The translations under genes were made by a program, and so were the position numbers. From Agriotes lineatus (Eukaryota; Arthropoda; Insecta; Coleoptera; Elateridae), in the NCBI GenBank assembly GCA_940337035.1, contig CALNHX010001049.1, positions 1-64,000 of the forward strand: 64,000 nucleotides of DNA, read 5' to 3'. Of the stretch, positions 22,704 through 33,825 are shown one piece after another. The notes below the pieces were generated by a model. The model saw only the letters and a program-made list of their open reading frames with translations, made no database searches and was not told the origin of the DNA. The number at the start of each line of letters is the position of its first letter. The stretch's first letter is position 1.

Positions 22704-23882
22704 CGAGGGGAGGCTGATATCTTATCTACCTGTGCTATTTATAATGTAGAAACAAAAGAATCACATTTGCCATGAGACGTATCATTTATCACTTGTTACG
22801 ACACCCGACGATCGTTCCTCTGGCGTTGTTGGCTAAACGTCAAAAATCTATTCAATAAACCATGTTGGAACAAAGTGATCAATGTGTTAAAATCGAGCAT
22901 TGTGCTGTGATAAAATTCTTGACCAAAGAGGGAAATTTGCCTTCACAAATTCGACAGCGGATGTTAAATGTATACAGTAATTCGTGTCCATTAGAATTTG
23001 TTATAAAATTTTGGTCAAAACAATTTAAACATGGTCGTGAGAGCCTGAAAGACGATCCGTGTGCTGAACGTCCTGTTTCAGCAGTCACGGAGGAAACTGT
23101 TACTAAGGTGAAAGAATTAATTCTAGACGATCGAAGAATTAAACAGTGAGAAATTGCAAGAGATGTGAAAATCATTAAAGAACGGGTAAATGAAATAATT
23201 CATGTACATTTGGGAATGTCGAAGGTCAGCGCTAGGTGGGTTCCCAGAATGTTGACACCTTTTGACAAACAACGGCATGTAGAATGTTGTGAGGCATTTT
23301 TGAATATGAGCAAGAACAAGGAGGAAGAAATTATTTCTGGAATAGTGACCTGTGATGAAACATGGATTAGACAGTGGGATCCTGAGAGTAAATAAGAATC
23401 GCTAGCAGGCAAACTGATGGCCACTATCTTTTGGGACGTTGATGGTATAGTGTTAATTGACTATTTACCAAAAAATACAACTATGAATGCTCTCTACTAT
23501 GCTAACTTGCTTGATCAACTACGGGCTGTAATTAAGGAGAAACGAAGGGGTAAAGTGAGTGGAGGCATCTTGCTTCTGACCGACAATGCACCTGTCCATA
23601 CGGCTCACATTTCCAAGCAAGTTGTGCGAAGAATTAACTTTGAAGAACTGGAGCACCCACTTTATAGCGCTGACCTAGCCCCTTGTGATTATTTTCTGTT
23701 CAGAAATTTGAAAAAATACCTAAGAGGGAAAAGATTTTTCAGTCATGAGAAAAACCTAAAGATTTTTTGGAAACTATAAAAAGCTCATTTCTCTTGTAAA
23801 ATATTGAAAAATAAAAAATAATCACCTAGGTACGCCTTTTATTTCTTTGTTAGGTAGATAATATATCAGCCCCCCCCCCTCG
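22704..23882 (+). mobile_element. mariner-family DNA transposon with TIRs and TA target duplication
   Basis: Left TIR 22704-22731 begins CGAGGGGAGGCTGATAT; the right TIR, read in reverse complement from 23882, begins CGAGG, has an expanded G run, then GCTGATATATTATCTACCT. TA dinucleotides flank both ends (22702-22703, 23883-23884). The element sits inside a non-LTR relic: the flanking bases on the right continue as an endonuclease-coding segment. Confidence 0.9.
22862..23779 (+). pseudogene. mariner transposase, two in-frame stops
   Basis: One frame from ATG 22862 to about 23779 interrupted by TGA near 23147 and TAA near 23394. An N-terminal helix-turn-helix region precedes the catalytic part with all three acidic residues: Asp in CDETWIRQWDP, Asp in LLTDNAPVHTAH and Asp in ADLAPCDYF, the last two 34 residues apart (DD34D, the mariner signature). 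Known role: cut-and-paste of the element by binding its TIRs. With two stops this copy cannot make full-length enzyme. Confidence 0.9.
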
Positions 23883-23883
23883 T

Positions 23884-24235
23884 ATTACCAGAATGTTAGA
23901 GGTTTAAGAACAAAGTTATATCACTTTCATTTCAACCTTGTCTTAGAGGACTATAATATTATTGTACTCCCTGAAACGTTGTTAGATAACAGCATAAGTA
24001 TCTGATTGTTTTTATGATTGCATAGACATATTTAGGTGTGACAGGAATAACATTTCTATAGAAAAAACTAAAGGAGGTGGCGTGTTAGTGGCCGTGAGTA
24101 AACAGTACCCTGTTTCTATAATGGATGTATTGAATGTCGACCTGCAATCAGTACTGATTAAAATAATATTTGCAGGTAAAACTCTTTTTATTTCTTCTGT
24201 TTATGTTCCACCAAAAAGTAGGATGAAAACTTAAA
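23884..24235 (+). pseudogene. Non-LTR endonuclease-domain relic
   Basis: Directly after the mariner, plus frames read YYQNVRGLRTKLYHFHF, LEDYNIIVLPETLLDNSIS, KGGGVLVAVSKQYPVSIMD and TLFISSVYVPP. These are the first blocks of an APE-type endonuclease. No RT follows. Confidence 0.7.
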
Positions 24236-25467
24236 TGGAATAAAAAAGCAAGCAAAAAACTAAAAGATAGAAAAGCCTGGAAAACATGAAGATGGACATA
24301 GCAATGAACATGGGCAATGAAGATGGAAAAACAGATTCAAAGCAAAGAAAACCGGGAAGAATAATTACTGCCTCCATGGAAGCAATTTTGCCTTGTGTCT
24401 TAACTCGATTAGGTATTATGCTGTGATAGCAATGACAAAAACAAACATTTTAACCTCAAACTTCCCACGTAATGCACAATAGAAATTTAATTACACTCCA
24501 CTATGTTATAAACCAACATTTACAAATCATTTCGCAGACTAAAATAATAATTTTCATCTCACCTGCTTGAGCGGCTTCTGATAAGCACTGTACACTGCAC
24601 GCTAATGAAATTCTACTAATTGACACTATTGATAGTTAACCTCACTTTTTGCTAGCAAGTTGTATTTATCAACTCCCGCGACAAAATTTTATCTCCCTGC
24701 GTTTTTTGTGGCTCTCCTATTTATACCCTCTTGCCGTAACCATAGTGAACGCTCGTAAATTGTTATAAATAACTGTCCTGATTGGCTCATTTAAACTGCA
24801 ACAAATTAAAACAAAGAAGAATAAGGTATTTACAAATTTAGGCTTAATATTACACAAAAAATTATAGGTTCAAACCTAAAACTAATACTGTTTTTAGAAT
24901 CAGCGTATTTGAAAGGCAATGCGGTTCAAGTTTCGTTGCAATCGGTGATAATGCCTCGTCAAACCAATTTTTGCTCGTCCTGCAGCCTGGCCTCCTTTTA
25001 CATCCCATTAGATGCTGGTATGATGTTTAGAAGGCCAATTTACCTTTGCAGTATTGTTTGTGTAGCTTGGAAATCCATATTAAGCAAAATCCGATGACTT
25101 GCAAGTTTTGACATCTACGTTTTACATTTTAACAATTGTGCGTTTCTTCCACTGCCTATGTTTGTAGTATCCCCAATGGACCAAATTGAAGCTTTGTCCT
25201 GCTGTAGGCATCGTTTTTATGCTACGAATTCAGCCTGCAAACATTTCTGGAGGAAATCTGATCTCAACATAACCTCCCGGCACAGACAAAAAAGTACAAA
25301 GGTTAAGGTCATTTCAATTCCCCTAACTGGGGGCGGGCTGCTATAGGGACCTTCCGTCCCTCTTCAGCCAAGAACGGGAAACTCGGGATGGGTGATAGAA
25401 AGGAGGGGTGGAGACTGGAAGAAAGGTCAGAAAAGGTGGAGAAATACTGCCCCGGCATTCACCTCAG
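24236..25467. other. No gene recognised; one TATA-like promoter on minus strand
   Basis: Several short frames without known motifs. On the minus strand TATAAATAG occurs at 24716-24724 in an upstream context resembling a core promoter, but no credible coding exon follows. The 25380-25460 stretch is purine-rich. Confidence 0.35.
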
Positions 25468-25624
25468 AGAATGGGGCCTTTGGGGCGTATATCTTACGTA
25501 AATATGTTCATATATAGAGGTTGAAATAAAACGCGTGTTTGCTTCATGAACCAATATAATGAACTCAATAAACTTTGTTTGCGATCGTCACCTTAACAAC
25601 CTAAAACAAGTGACAATCGTAACA
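25468..25624 (-). repeat. 3' LTR of the non-coding LTR element
   Basis: About 95 percent identical by eye to 27861-28017. On the minus strand it begins TGTTACGATTG. Its far end reads CATTCTCTGAGG, so the last few bases of the LTR (TTACA in the other copy) are missing or changed. Confidence 0.75.
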
Positions 25625-25641
25625 TTACTCCCCCCCCCCCC

Positions 25642-27840
25642 AAAAGAGAAAAGGAGGGAGGGAGGCCAGGTAGGAAAACTAATATAACCCCGTATGAAAG
25701 TGACAGGATTATATTTAGCTACAAAACCTCCTGGATCTTTTCAACTATCCTTAAAAACTAATAACAATAAATAATAACAATAAATAAAGGTAACAATAAA
25801 CAATAACACAACACTACACATGCACTGCCACTGGTCACACGAGTCTGGGTCGTTGATCGAGCGTCTCCTTCTACTTCCGAGATGAAAGCTGGAAAAGATA
25901 GAAAAAAGGCAAGCATGCATGAAAAAGTAAAAAAATAAAAAGCAACAAACAAATAAACACATGGAAGCGTGGAACCTTTGTTTATCTAAAAAGTAGGAGG
26001 GGTCAGCCGAATAAAACTGACTGTCTCTGTAAGTCCTTCCAGTGACATGTAGTTATTTGCGTTGACAAACTTAAAAAAAACTTAACTAAGTTCGCAACTG
26101 CAGAAGTGTGCGAGGTCTATTGCATGTGTCCTCCCGGACAAGCGACCGATGCTTACGATTGATTTTGCGTATATGCAGGTTATATCGTAGTGACCGGCGG
26201 GTGCGTGCCCGGGGAAGATGCAAGACCGCACACGAGTTACTGCTGCATGCAAGAACCAGCATAGGTCGTGAATGCATGCGGGCAGCGACGGCAGGCTGCG
26301 AACGCCACTGTGAATGTGCGAAGGTTAACAATTGACCGAGCACAAGGGTTTGCTGTACGTACCGGACTAGTGTAGATCAAGAAGGCACGCGAGCAGCAAG
26401 GGCAGATTGCAGTTGAAACTGCGAAAGTGGCCAATGAACGAAAGCGATATGAGACGGCAGTGCATGATTGCACGGGAAAGATACCACCTTTGATGAACGG
26501 GGTGTACCGTGAAAGATTCCATGTGGTGCACAGCGAATATTGTTGAGGAGGGCTGTGGAAGCACATCAGGGATGGAATCGAAGGGAGTCCGTTCATGTAT
26601 GCTGGTGGTGTTTCAGATACGTCTAAAATCCGTTGAAGCGCGTGTAGTGCCCGCTGTGAGAAAGGGGCTGAGGCACGCGAACTAGTTGGCGGATGAGAAC
26701 TGGAGATAGCATGCTTGGGAACTGCGCATGCAAAAGTGTCGATGGCTGTGCAGGCATGTGTGCCAAGAACGGTGCACGCGCATCCAGTGCCCGCCGCACG
26801 CCGCGACGTGAGAATGGGCACTCGCATGTATGCAGGACGCACTTGGTCGACATGTGCCATGGATGTCAGAACATCGAAAGCGGAAGGGGGCTGTGCAAAT
26901 CGTTGACAGACAGACAGACAGCCGTTTTACGGAGAATTTTGTGAAAAGGGTCTTTGTTCGAGATTAAAGCATAAAATCCATGCTGCTACGATCAACAGCA
27001 GTGGGTCCACATGTATCGGACCTCGGGCGTTGCAGGAAAATGTTCGAAGAAGACCGAAAGATCAATTTTAGCAGTTTTAATATTATATAGTTATTGCACT
27101 TTCATGCGTTGCGATATGCAGCGCGAACGAAGCTGCCTTGAAATGTCACTTTTGACAATTGTCAAGTTAAAAGCTAGCATTTGACGGTTGTGGAGTAATG
27201 TGCAAGGAATTTTGGTAAATACACATACACTGACAGGAGAACCGCATATAAGGTCTCGCGGGGGTGCCAGAAACTACCGATTGAAGTTTATTCTACTGTA
27301 ATACTGGTGCAGTTAAATGTAAGTGACATTTAAAGCTTAATAGATGTAAACACTTAGCTTTTGGTTAGGCTGTTTTCACTGCGGCAGAAGGCATCCGGGT
27401 TGGATCTGGAGAGTGTAGATGGGCATGCGCCGCGGGCAAGGTTGGTTTGGGTCTGGAAGATAAACCAAGTATGCTCCAAAGAGTTCCAGCTCAGCTGGTA
27501 GGTTGGCCGGTAGCGGTCGCCATGGCAGAAGGCATCTGGGCTAGCTAGTAGATAGTCTCGCAGTTCGCAGGAAGGCTGCAGGTCGCACGATAGTCCGTTC
27601 CAGATCTCACACCTGATCGAAGCCGCAGTGTTGACAAGACCGCTAGACACAATTCCAGGCCGTGACAGCTGTACTGCCTGCAGGTATTGCGAGGTGTCAA
27701 AAGCGAAATGTGTAAAATGATAACACTTAGCTTTTGTTAGATGAACTCCAGGGACTTCACAACAGGCTGGAGGAGGCAGAGGGGGTTCTGAAGCTGTGGG
27801 AGGGGACTCGCTTCAGGTGGATGTATGATGTGCATCACAC
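25642..27840. other. Interior of the LTR element, GC-rich, no recognised gene
   Basis: The part 26100-26950 is clearly richer in G and C than its surroundings and has overlapping open frames on both strands (longest 26237-26860 minus), a pattern that GC-rich non-coding DNA produces by chance. It contains diverged internal duplications (for example CGGCAGAAGGCATC near 27380 and TGGCAGAAGGCATC near 27526; AACACTTAGCTTTTG near 27350 and 27721). Confidence 0.5.
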
Positions 27841-27854
27841 GTTCAGGGTCACCA
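27841..27854 (-). promoter_or_regulatory. Primer-binding site of the LTR element
   Basis: Minus-strand TGGTGACCCTGAAC two bases inside the 5' LTR end. TGG at the start is the expected pairing with a tRNA CCA end. Confidence 0.6.
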
Positions 27855-27856
27855 TT

Positions 27857-28017
27857 TGTAAGAATGGGGCCTTTGGGGCGTTATATCTTACATAAATATG
27901 TTCATATATAGAGGTTGAAATAAAACGCGTTTTGCTTCATGAACCAATATAATGAACTCAATAAACTTTGTTTGCGATCGTCACCTTAACAACCTAAAAC
28001 AAGTGACAATCGTAACA
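27857..28017 (-). repeat. 5' LTR of the non-coding LTR element
   Basis: 161 bp, TGTTACG...CTTACA in minus orientation; near-identical partner at 25468-25624. Confidence 0.75.
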
Positions 28018-28143
28018 GTACTCTGTTGACTCAGGAAAACCACCTAAAAACCTGAATCAAGGTAGACGGTCGCGGGAATCGAACCCACGACCTCCCGAAT
28101 GCTAGGTAGGCGTGCAACGCACTAGGCTACGGAGCTCGGTCCG
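28018..28143 (-). mobile_element. tRNA-derived SINE fragment
   Basis: Minus strand carries an A box TAGCCTAGTGCG (28118-28129) and a perfect B box GGTTCGATTCC (28075-28085) with tRNA-like spacing, followed by an unrelated body ending at the LTR boundary. It lacks the cloverleaf quality of a functional tRNA gene. Confidence 0.6.
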
Positions 28144-28177
28144 GCACAGAATAAACACCTAGGTGTTTATTCTGTGC
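28144..28177. repeat. Perfect 34-bp palindrome
   Basis: The arms are GCACAGAATAAACACCT and its exact reverse complement, without a spacer. Outside it GTCCGG (28139-28144) and CCGGAC (28180-28185) add an interrupted outer stem. It lies directly against the head of the SINE. Confidence 0.9.
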
Positions 28178-28369
28178 TTCCGGACAGGGCAAGATACCCA
28201 GCTATAGACTTATCTGCAGACATGAGCTTGTTGTACTACTTGATCATGTTAAATGCACCTTTCAGAGGACAACACAAATTTAAGCAAAGCAAAATTTTGA
28301 GTTGCTTGCGTGAAAAATTGCTCTATGTTTGTTTAATTTTACAGGTTGCCAAAAGTGTTAATTTTGAGT

Positions 28370-29335
28370 AAAATGGCTACCTGTAATGTTTACTTTGACA
28401 TTCTACCTCCATAACAAGACTATGTAGTTTATGGAGGCTGCAAGAATGCACTTCATTATTTGTGTTCCGGAATACGGGAAACGAATTATAAGAAGCTTAA
28501 CAGCGACACAAAGGCCGCTTGGCGATGTGGTTCCTGCAAAAGTAAAGGTGTTGCGAGTGCAGATAATACAATTTATACAGCAATATTGGCCCCGAAATGC
28601 TGCAGATAGTCACCGCTGCTGTTAAACAAGTAGTTAGCAAAGAAAATAATGCGTTTTCTAAACAACTGCATGCGTTTCAAAAGTCTCTTGATTATTATAA
28701 CGAACAGGTTGAAGATTTAAAAAAGATGTTGCAATAAAGGGACAATAAAGTTGAAGAATGTTTAAATAGGGTGGAGAAACTAAATTCAGAAAATTTAGAC
28801 CTGAAGCAAGAAAGTCAGGAACTGAAAGCAGGATAAATAAATTGGAACAATATAGTGGATTGAATATTTTGGAAGTATTTGGAGTGCCTGAACCGAAGAA
28901 TGAAAACATATTTTCCACAATTAGTGCAATCGGAAGAGTGTTAAACTATGAAGTGAAAAAAGAAATGATCGATGCTTGTCACAAGTTGAAGTTAGACGTT
29001 CAGCGGTCCCAGCAGCCTAGAACCATCGACGTAAAATTTGTCAATCGAATTCATAAGGACGAATTCTTGCAAGTAAAAAAAAATTACTGCAACTTTTCTA
29101 CAGGAATTTTGGACCCTACTTGTGGTACGTCAAAGCCAGTGTTATATAAATCACTCGTTATTTCCTGATAATAGAAAATTATTTAGAAAGTGCCGTGAGT
29201 TTAAAAGATCTAGCAGTATAAAATATCTGTGGATTAGGAATGGGAAATTCATGACGAGAAAAAGTGATTCCAGTTGTGTATCAATTCTATCGCTGACTTT
29301 AATGATGTACATTAAAGAAAACACATTTTATTTAA
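28370..29335 (+). pseudogene. Non-LTR ORF1 with PHD-like finger, coiled coil and FP/RRM-type domain
   Basis: Plus-strand pieces in order: YGGCKNALHYLCSGIRETNY and AAWRCGSCKSK (PHD-like zinc finger, 28430-28550); a Lys/Glu-rich coiled coil (28640-28830); LEQYSGLNILEVFGVPEPKN, IDACHKLKLDVQ and RTIDVKFVNRIHKDEFL (28842-29090); then FPDNRKLFRKCREFK and KYLWIRNGKFMTRK (29155-29260). This is the ORF1 architecture of arthropod CR1/Jockey-like elements, whose product binds element RNA. Stops and frameshifts separate the pieces. No ORF2 follows. Confidence 0.7.
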
Positions 29336-30612
29336 ATGTTTGGTATGCAAATACATTTTTTTATCGAATAGTTAAATATAATTTCTTTAATTGGAATTGA
29401 TTGCGATTACTCGTCAATGAAATATTATATCCTTGCTCACAACTTTATAAAATATTTTAATGTCTCTGGGTGATTTTGTTCTTTATAAAAGAATAAAATG
29501 TAAACACAGGTGCATGTTTTTTTTGCAGATTTTAAATTTAATTCATTGTTATACATTTTTATTCTTTTGTGGCACTGGTTATACCATTTGCTGTATGTAC
29601 TCGTAGTTCTTATTAATTTCAATGATCTGGGATTGTTTGGTATACATATTTTAAATGTAGATTTAAGTAGAGACAATAGTAATTTGTTTTTCTATTGGTT
29701 TTGTCGCATATATATATGTGATACGAGGTATATAAAGCAGTCCACAACGCTCCAGGACATTATGGATTGATCTGTAAGCTTTTCAAGTTATCTGTGTATT
29801 CAAAGTGATGTCCATAACCCTCGGGAGAGAGCGCTCAGGCTTGTAAACTTGTCGCCCTGGAAAAGGCATAAACATCTTCATAATTCCCTTAGTAAATAAA
29901 TAATTATTTCATCAGCTTGTTTTTTAACTTATCCACATGTTATTTTAATGTTACCTATAAATTTAATGTATATATGTGGTTTAAATTACACATTTTTGCA
30001 TATTTGTCTAGCTTATTAGACTCTTAAAATTTACATGAACTAATAATACAGTAATTTGTAGTTCAAATGTAGCTTGATAAAATGCAGTGTAGACAATGGC
30101 CATAATTTTCATGGGCTCCCGTTATCAATTTAATTTTTGATCGCTCTGTATTACTAATACCACGCAAGAAAATTAGTGACACCGCAAATTCGGCTTACAA
30201 TACTCTATTTTTTGGTATCACTTATATTTTGCTATTGTCTGCAGATGCTAATGAGTGTAACTGCCTCCTTGAATTTTGCCCCAAACAGTGGGAATGCGTG
30301 CCTTGTCGCGAGAAAATAAAATTTGATTTTTAAAAGAATTTATACGTTTCTGCCCTAGATGCGAAAGTAACTAACTTTTTTAGCAAAGCAATCAGGTAGC
30401 TCGAAAGTTTGATTTAGTCTATATATCGTGCGTTTCATACAAAAACTCATTCGCAGCATGAGAAATCAAATTGAAGTTTGCCGTAACTTGAGATATACCC
30501 ATTGATGCAAATGAACTACCAAGTCAGAGAACTAAATTACATCTTGACCTTGAATTATTTTCCTGAAAATATACAAAATACTTAACAAAAACAATTTTTA
30601 TTGACCGTTATG
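29336..30612. other. No gene recognised
   Basis: AT-rich spacer between the ORF1 relic and the hAT element; only short unremarkable frames. Confidence 0.5.
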
Positions 30613-31333
30613 ATTATTACTAAAGCTGTGAATATATGCAAAATGCATATAGTTTATTATTTAGTGTACTCAACTGAATTTTTAAGTATGAACGAATTGG
30701 GGTATTTCAAACTGATTAAAGCCAATTTCAATTTGCATATTTTGCATATATTGACTGTGTCTTGCATTTTTTAATCAAACTTGCATATTCTGCATTTTTT
30801 CTTATTTTTCTTATTTGACTTTTTTAAAATTTAATTTGAACTATATTTGGAAAATTGCGTGTAACTTATTCATTCTATTTTCGAATTGGTAACTGTCCTT
30901 GCGCATTTTAGTCTAAGCTAAGTGAGGATTAAGTTTTCTTAGAACTTGTTTCAAATGTACAACTTCAAAATCTTTTGTTAAAGCTAACCTGTCAATCATG
31001 CTTAAAAGAAGTAATTCTAAGTAATTCTTAAGATAGTTTAACAAATAAACAGAAAAATTCATTGGCTACAGGATTTAGTACATTTAACTTAAGAGATTTA
31101 AAATGCCAATGCTTATTTCTTAAAATCCTAATGTGGTAATGTGCATTTTGCTGATTTAGAATATCCATTCTCGTTTTCCAAATTAACAGAAGGAAGGAAA
31201 GTGAGTTGGTAGGAGAAATAAACACTTTTAATTTCTATTTCACATTTTCGAAGTTTGTTTGTCGAGTAGCAGCATAGCTTGCACCTGAGCAGCATAGCGA
31301 ATTACAGTGTCCAGTGCTTTGTTAAAAATGTCA

Positions 31334-31338
<5 letters not shown>

Positions 31339-31378
<40 letters not shown>
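31339..31378 (+). repeat. (TA)20 microsatellite
   Basis: Forty bases of uninterrupted TA inside the hAT element, just ahead of the transposase remnant. Confidence 0.95.
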
Positions 31379-31380
<2 letters not shown>

Positions 31381-31381
31381 A

Positions 31382-31653
31382 ATAAATTTAATGAAGTTTT
31401 ACGTAAAAACGAGGGCTTTCAAATTTTAAAAAATGTTTCAAAGTGTTTGAATGATGAATTTGTTGAAGGATTGGAAATAGCTCCGGATATTATATCAGCC
31501 CTCGCCAATGCGCCAGTTACATCTGTTGATGTAGAGAGAAGTTTCTCTGCGTATAAATTAATTTTAAGCGACAGGAGACAATCTTTTCTTGCCGATAACA
31601 TAGAGAAACATCTTATTCTTAGTTTTTATCAGACTGCTAGGAACTGTAATTAA
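31382..31653 (+). pseudogene. hAT transposase C-terminal (dimerisation) domain remnant
   Basis: An open frame gives PDIISALANAPVTSVDVERS, then FSAYKLILSDRRQSF and HLILSFYQ before TAA at 31653. This is the hATC dimerisation domain, the best conserved part of hAT transposases. The N-terminal BED finger and the catalytic DDE residues are absent, and the frame upstream is only the TA repeat, so it is a remnant and not a gene. Confidence 0.85.
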
Positions 31654-31910
31654 ATAAATTACGACTATAATTATAAATAAGAATACTGTATGAAAATGTT
31701 ACAACTTACTAATTATGTGTATGTAAATATGATTTGTTTTTAATAAATTTTATGTATATAAAGACTTTATTCTTTATTTTATTGCATATTACCCATCAGA
31801 TTATTTTGCATATAAACGAAAACTCTGCATATTTTACCCTAATTTAATGCATATATATGCGCATATTTTTCAATTTTTTCTTGCATATAATTCACAGCCT
31901 TAATTATTAC

Positions 31911-33825
31911 ACTCGTTGTTGTTGTGTACATGCCATCTTATTTTCCTTTTGGCTTGATACAATTAAACTTAATGCAGTGTAAACTTTTACCTATCACAGT
32001 GACAATGTTTTCATAAATAAATTTCAATCTGACATTCACCTACAGACTTAAGTTAAGACATGACTAGATTTTCTATCTTTCTTTCCAAGTCCTACCCCAA
32101 ATGAGTTTTTTTTTAACACACCATACTTGTTACTAGGGTCACAAAGTTCATTTCTTTATGCGGTAATTAGAAACAAATGAACAGCCCACCTACTGATTTT
32201 CTTTGTAAATTTAGAATACCAAAGCTAGTAAAGTAGAACTTGTTTGTTATTAAAGAAAATAAAAGAAGATATAACCAAATATGCTCTTTAAAATGCAATT
32301 TTGAGCGTCTCTTGCCAAAATACAGAAATTTACAATTTTCAAAACTGGTAAGTGGCTGCGTTACCGTCATTAAGGTCAACGACGCCATTTTGTGTAGCTT
32401 GACTTTGAATAAAAACAAATTCAAAAGACAAAGCAGCCTACCCCAACAGCCTACTTTCTTCAGCGTCTGACGTCGAAGCTATGTCTGCAACGATGATGTG
32501 AAAATCCGACATTTTCCTCCAGGAAAGAAACGGTTTTTGGAGTGCTTGCACGCTCCTTGTAAACAAGATGGCCACCAACGGCTAACTGGGATGAATGCAT
32601 CTCTGTAGCTAACCAGAAGTGAATCATATTTCCTTCAAAAGAATTTGTTTTCAGAGAAAAATAAGGTTCGCTATAGAACTTTTAAATGTCGCTTTGGTTT
32701 TTAAAACAAAATGTTTGCAACATTTAATTTTGTTAACCAAGGCCTTTTAGAAACATTTGAAAATAATCTGATTCGCGTATTTAGTCAGCTCGGCCATCTT
32801 TGTTTATGGCGTTGTGCGAGACTGGGGTAATGTGAAAGAAATAATATGTTTTAGCTTATGCGATTTTTATAGATATTTAGGTAAAATCCTGTATAACGGA
32901 TCAGCTTCTTAATAAAAGGTGTTGTACAAGTGGTGTGGAGAAAGTGACAGTCAAACTGAGGTTAGAATAATATGACAAATCGGGAAAATAATTCCGTCGA
33001 TAAAAATGGTTACATCAAAAATACTGGCTTAAACACTATACTCTCCTTTATTTGCATTTTTTAAGAGTAAAATTTAATTTATACCTCGATTTCGTCTTGT
33101 ATGTAAAGAAAAATTGTATGGACAAGAAGGCAAGCTGTAAATTTCTAATTAAACCTGTAAAGTACAATTTGGAGTTACGGTAGAAAGTAAAAACGTTTAA
33201 TAACAATATCATCAATATACAGTTGTTTTCACATACCCCTAGAATATGAAGGGGATGTAATTAAAAATTTCGTCGATCTTATGATTGGTTGCTTAAAAAT
33301 ACAAGCTTAGTAGTGGAGCAATTTTTATTAAAATGTATGACAGAATAATGTCAGGCGTCGAACTGTAAAAGCCAAGTTAATGAACAGTTTAAAAATGGGA
33401 AATCTTGGAGATAATAAGATCCCCCAAAATTGAATGTATATGTACATAAACATACATAATTACTATAGTTGCTCAGTTAACCGTATGATTGATAGATAAC
33501 ACGACACAATTAGATGTCGGTGAAGTACGCCACTGGAGTTTTTATAGTAATAAGGTACCTCAATTTTGAATATTTAGTTGTCAGAAATTGTTGGTATGTG
33601 AACACAACTGTATATATATAAAATACAATCGTGCCTGTTGCAACAAAAGGTGACCGACTTTTTCACCTTGGGACCTAAGGTTGATGAGAAAAATTCCAAA
33701 TCTAGAAAATTCAATATGACGGCCATAAGGGAAGTAAGCTTTTCACATTTCGATCCATTGCAAAACACGTAAAAATTTTTAATTTTGATAGGAGTTAGCA
33801 CTGAGAGTCAAAAATTTCCAAATGG
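31911..33825. other. No gene recognised
   Basis: About 1.9 kb of AT-rich DNA without a frame above 85 codons and without any family I know. Confidence 0.55.

Larger units (their letters stand above)
25468..28017 (-). mobile_element. Non-coding LTR retrotransposon (Gypsy-like ends)
   Basis: Two direct repeats of about 157-161 bp bound 2.2 kb of internal sequence. In minus orientation the 5' LTR (28017-27857) starts TGTTACGATTG and ends ATTCTTACA, and is followed after two bases by TGGTGACCCTGAAC, a good primer-binding site. The 3' LTR (25624-25468) is preceded by a G12 run plus AGTAA that would serve as polypurine tract. The interior has no gag or pol that I can recognise, so this is a deleted or LARD-like derivative needing help from another element. 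Confidence 0.7.
30621..31902 (+). mobile_element. Internally deleted hAT transposon with 8-bp target duplication
   Basis: Left end TAAAGCTGTGAATATATGC and right end, reverse-complemented, TAAGGCTGTGAATTATATGC form the TIRs. ATTATTAC flanks both sides exactly (30613-30620, 31903-31910). Subterminal regions hold many TGCATAT words in both orientations, typical of transposase-binding subterminal repeats in hAT elements. At 1282 bp it is far too short for a full transposase and keeps only the C-terminal domain. Confidence 0.9.

Noticed and set aside
26086..26944. Several long overlapping frames on both strands
   Set aside because: They lie in a GC-rich stretch where stops are rare in all frames, overlap each other and carry no motif. 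Treated as chance.
28018..28143. Possible functional tRNA gene (good A and B boxes)
   Set aside because: No clean acceptor stem or full cloverleaf can be drawn and the body continues into unrelated sequence, so SINE is the better reading. The same applies to 10220-10310.
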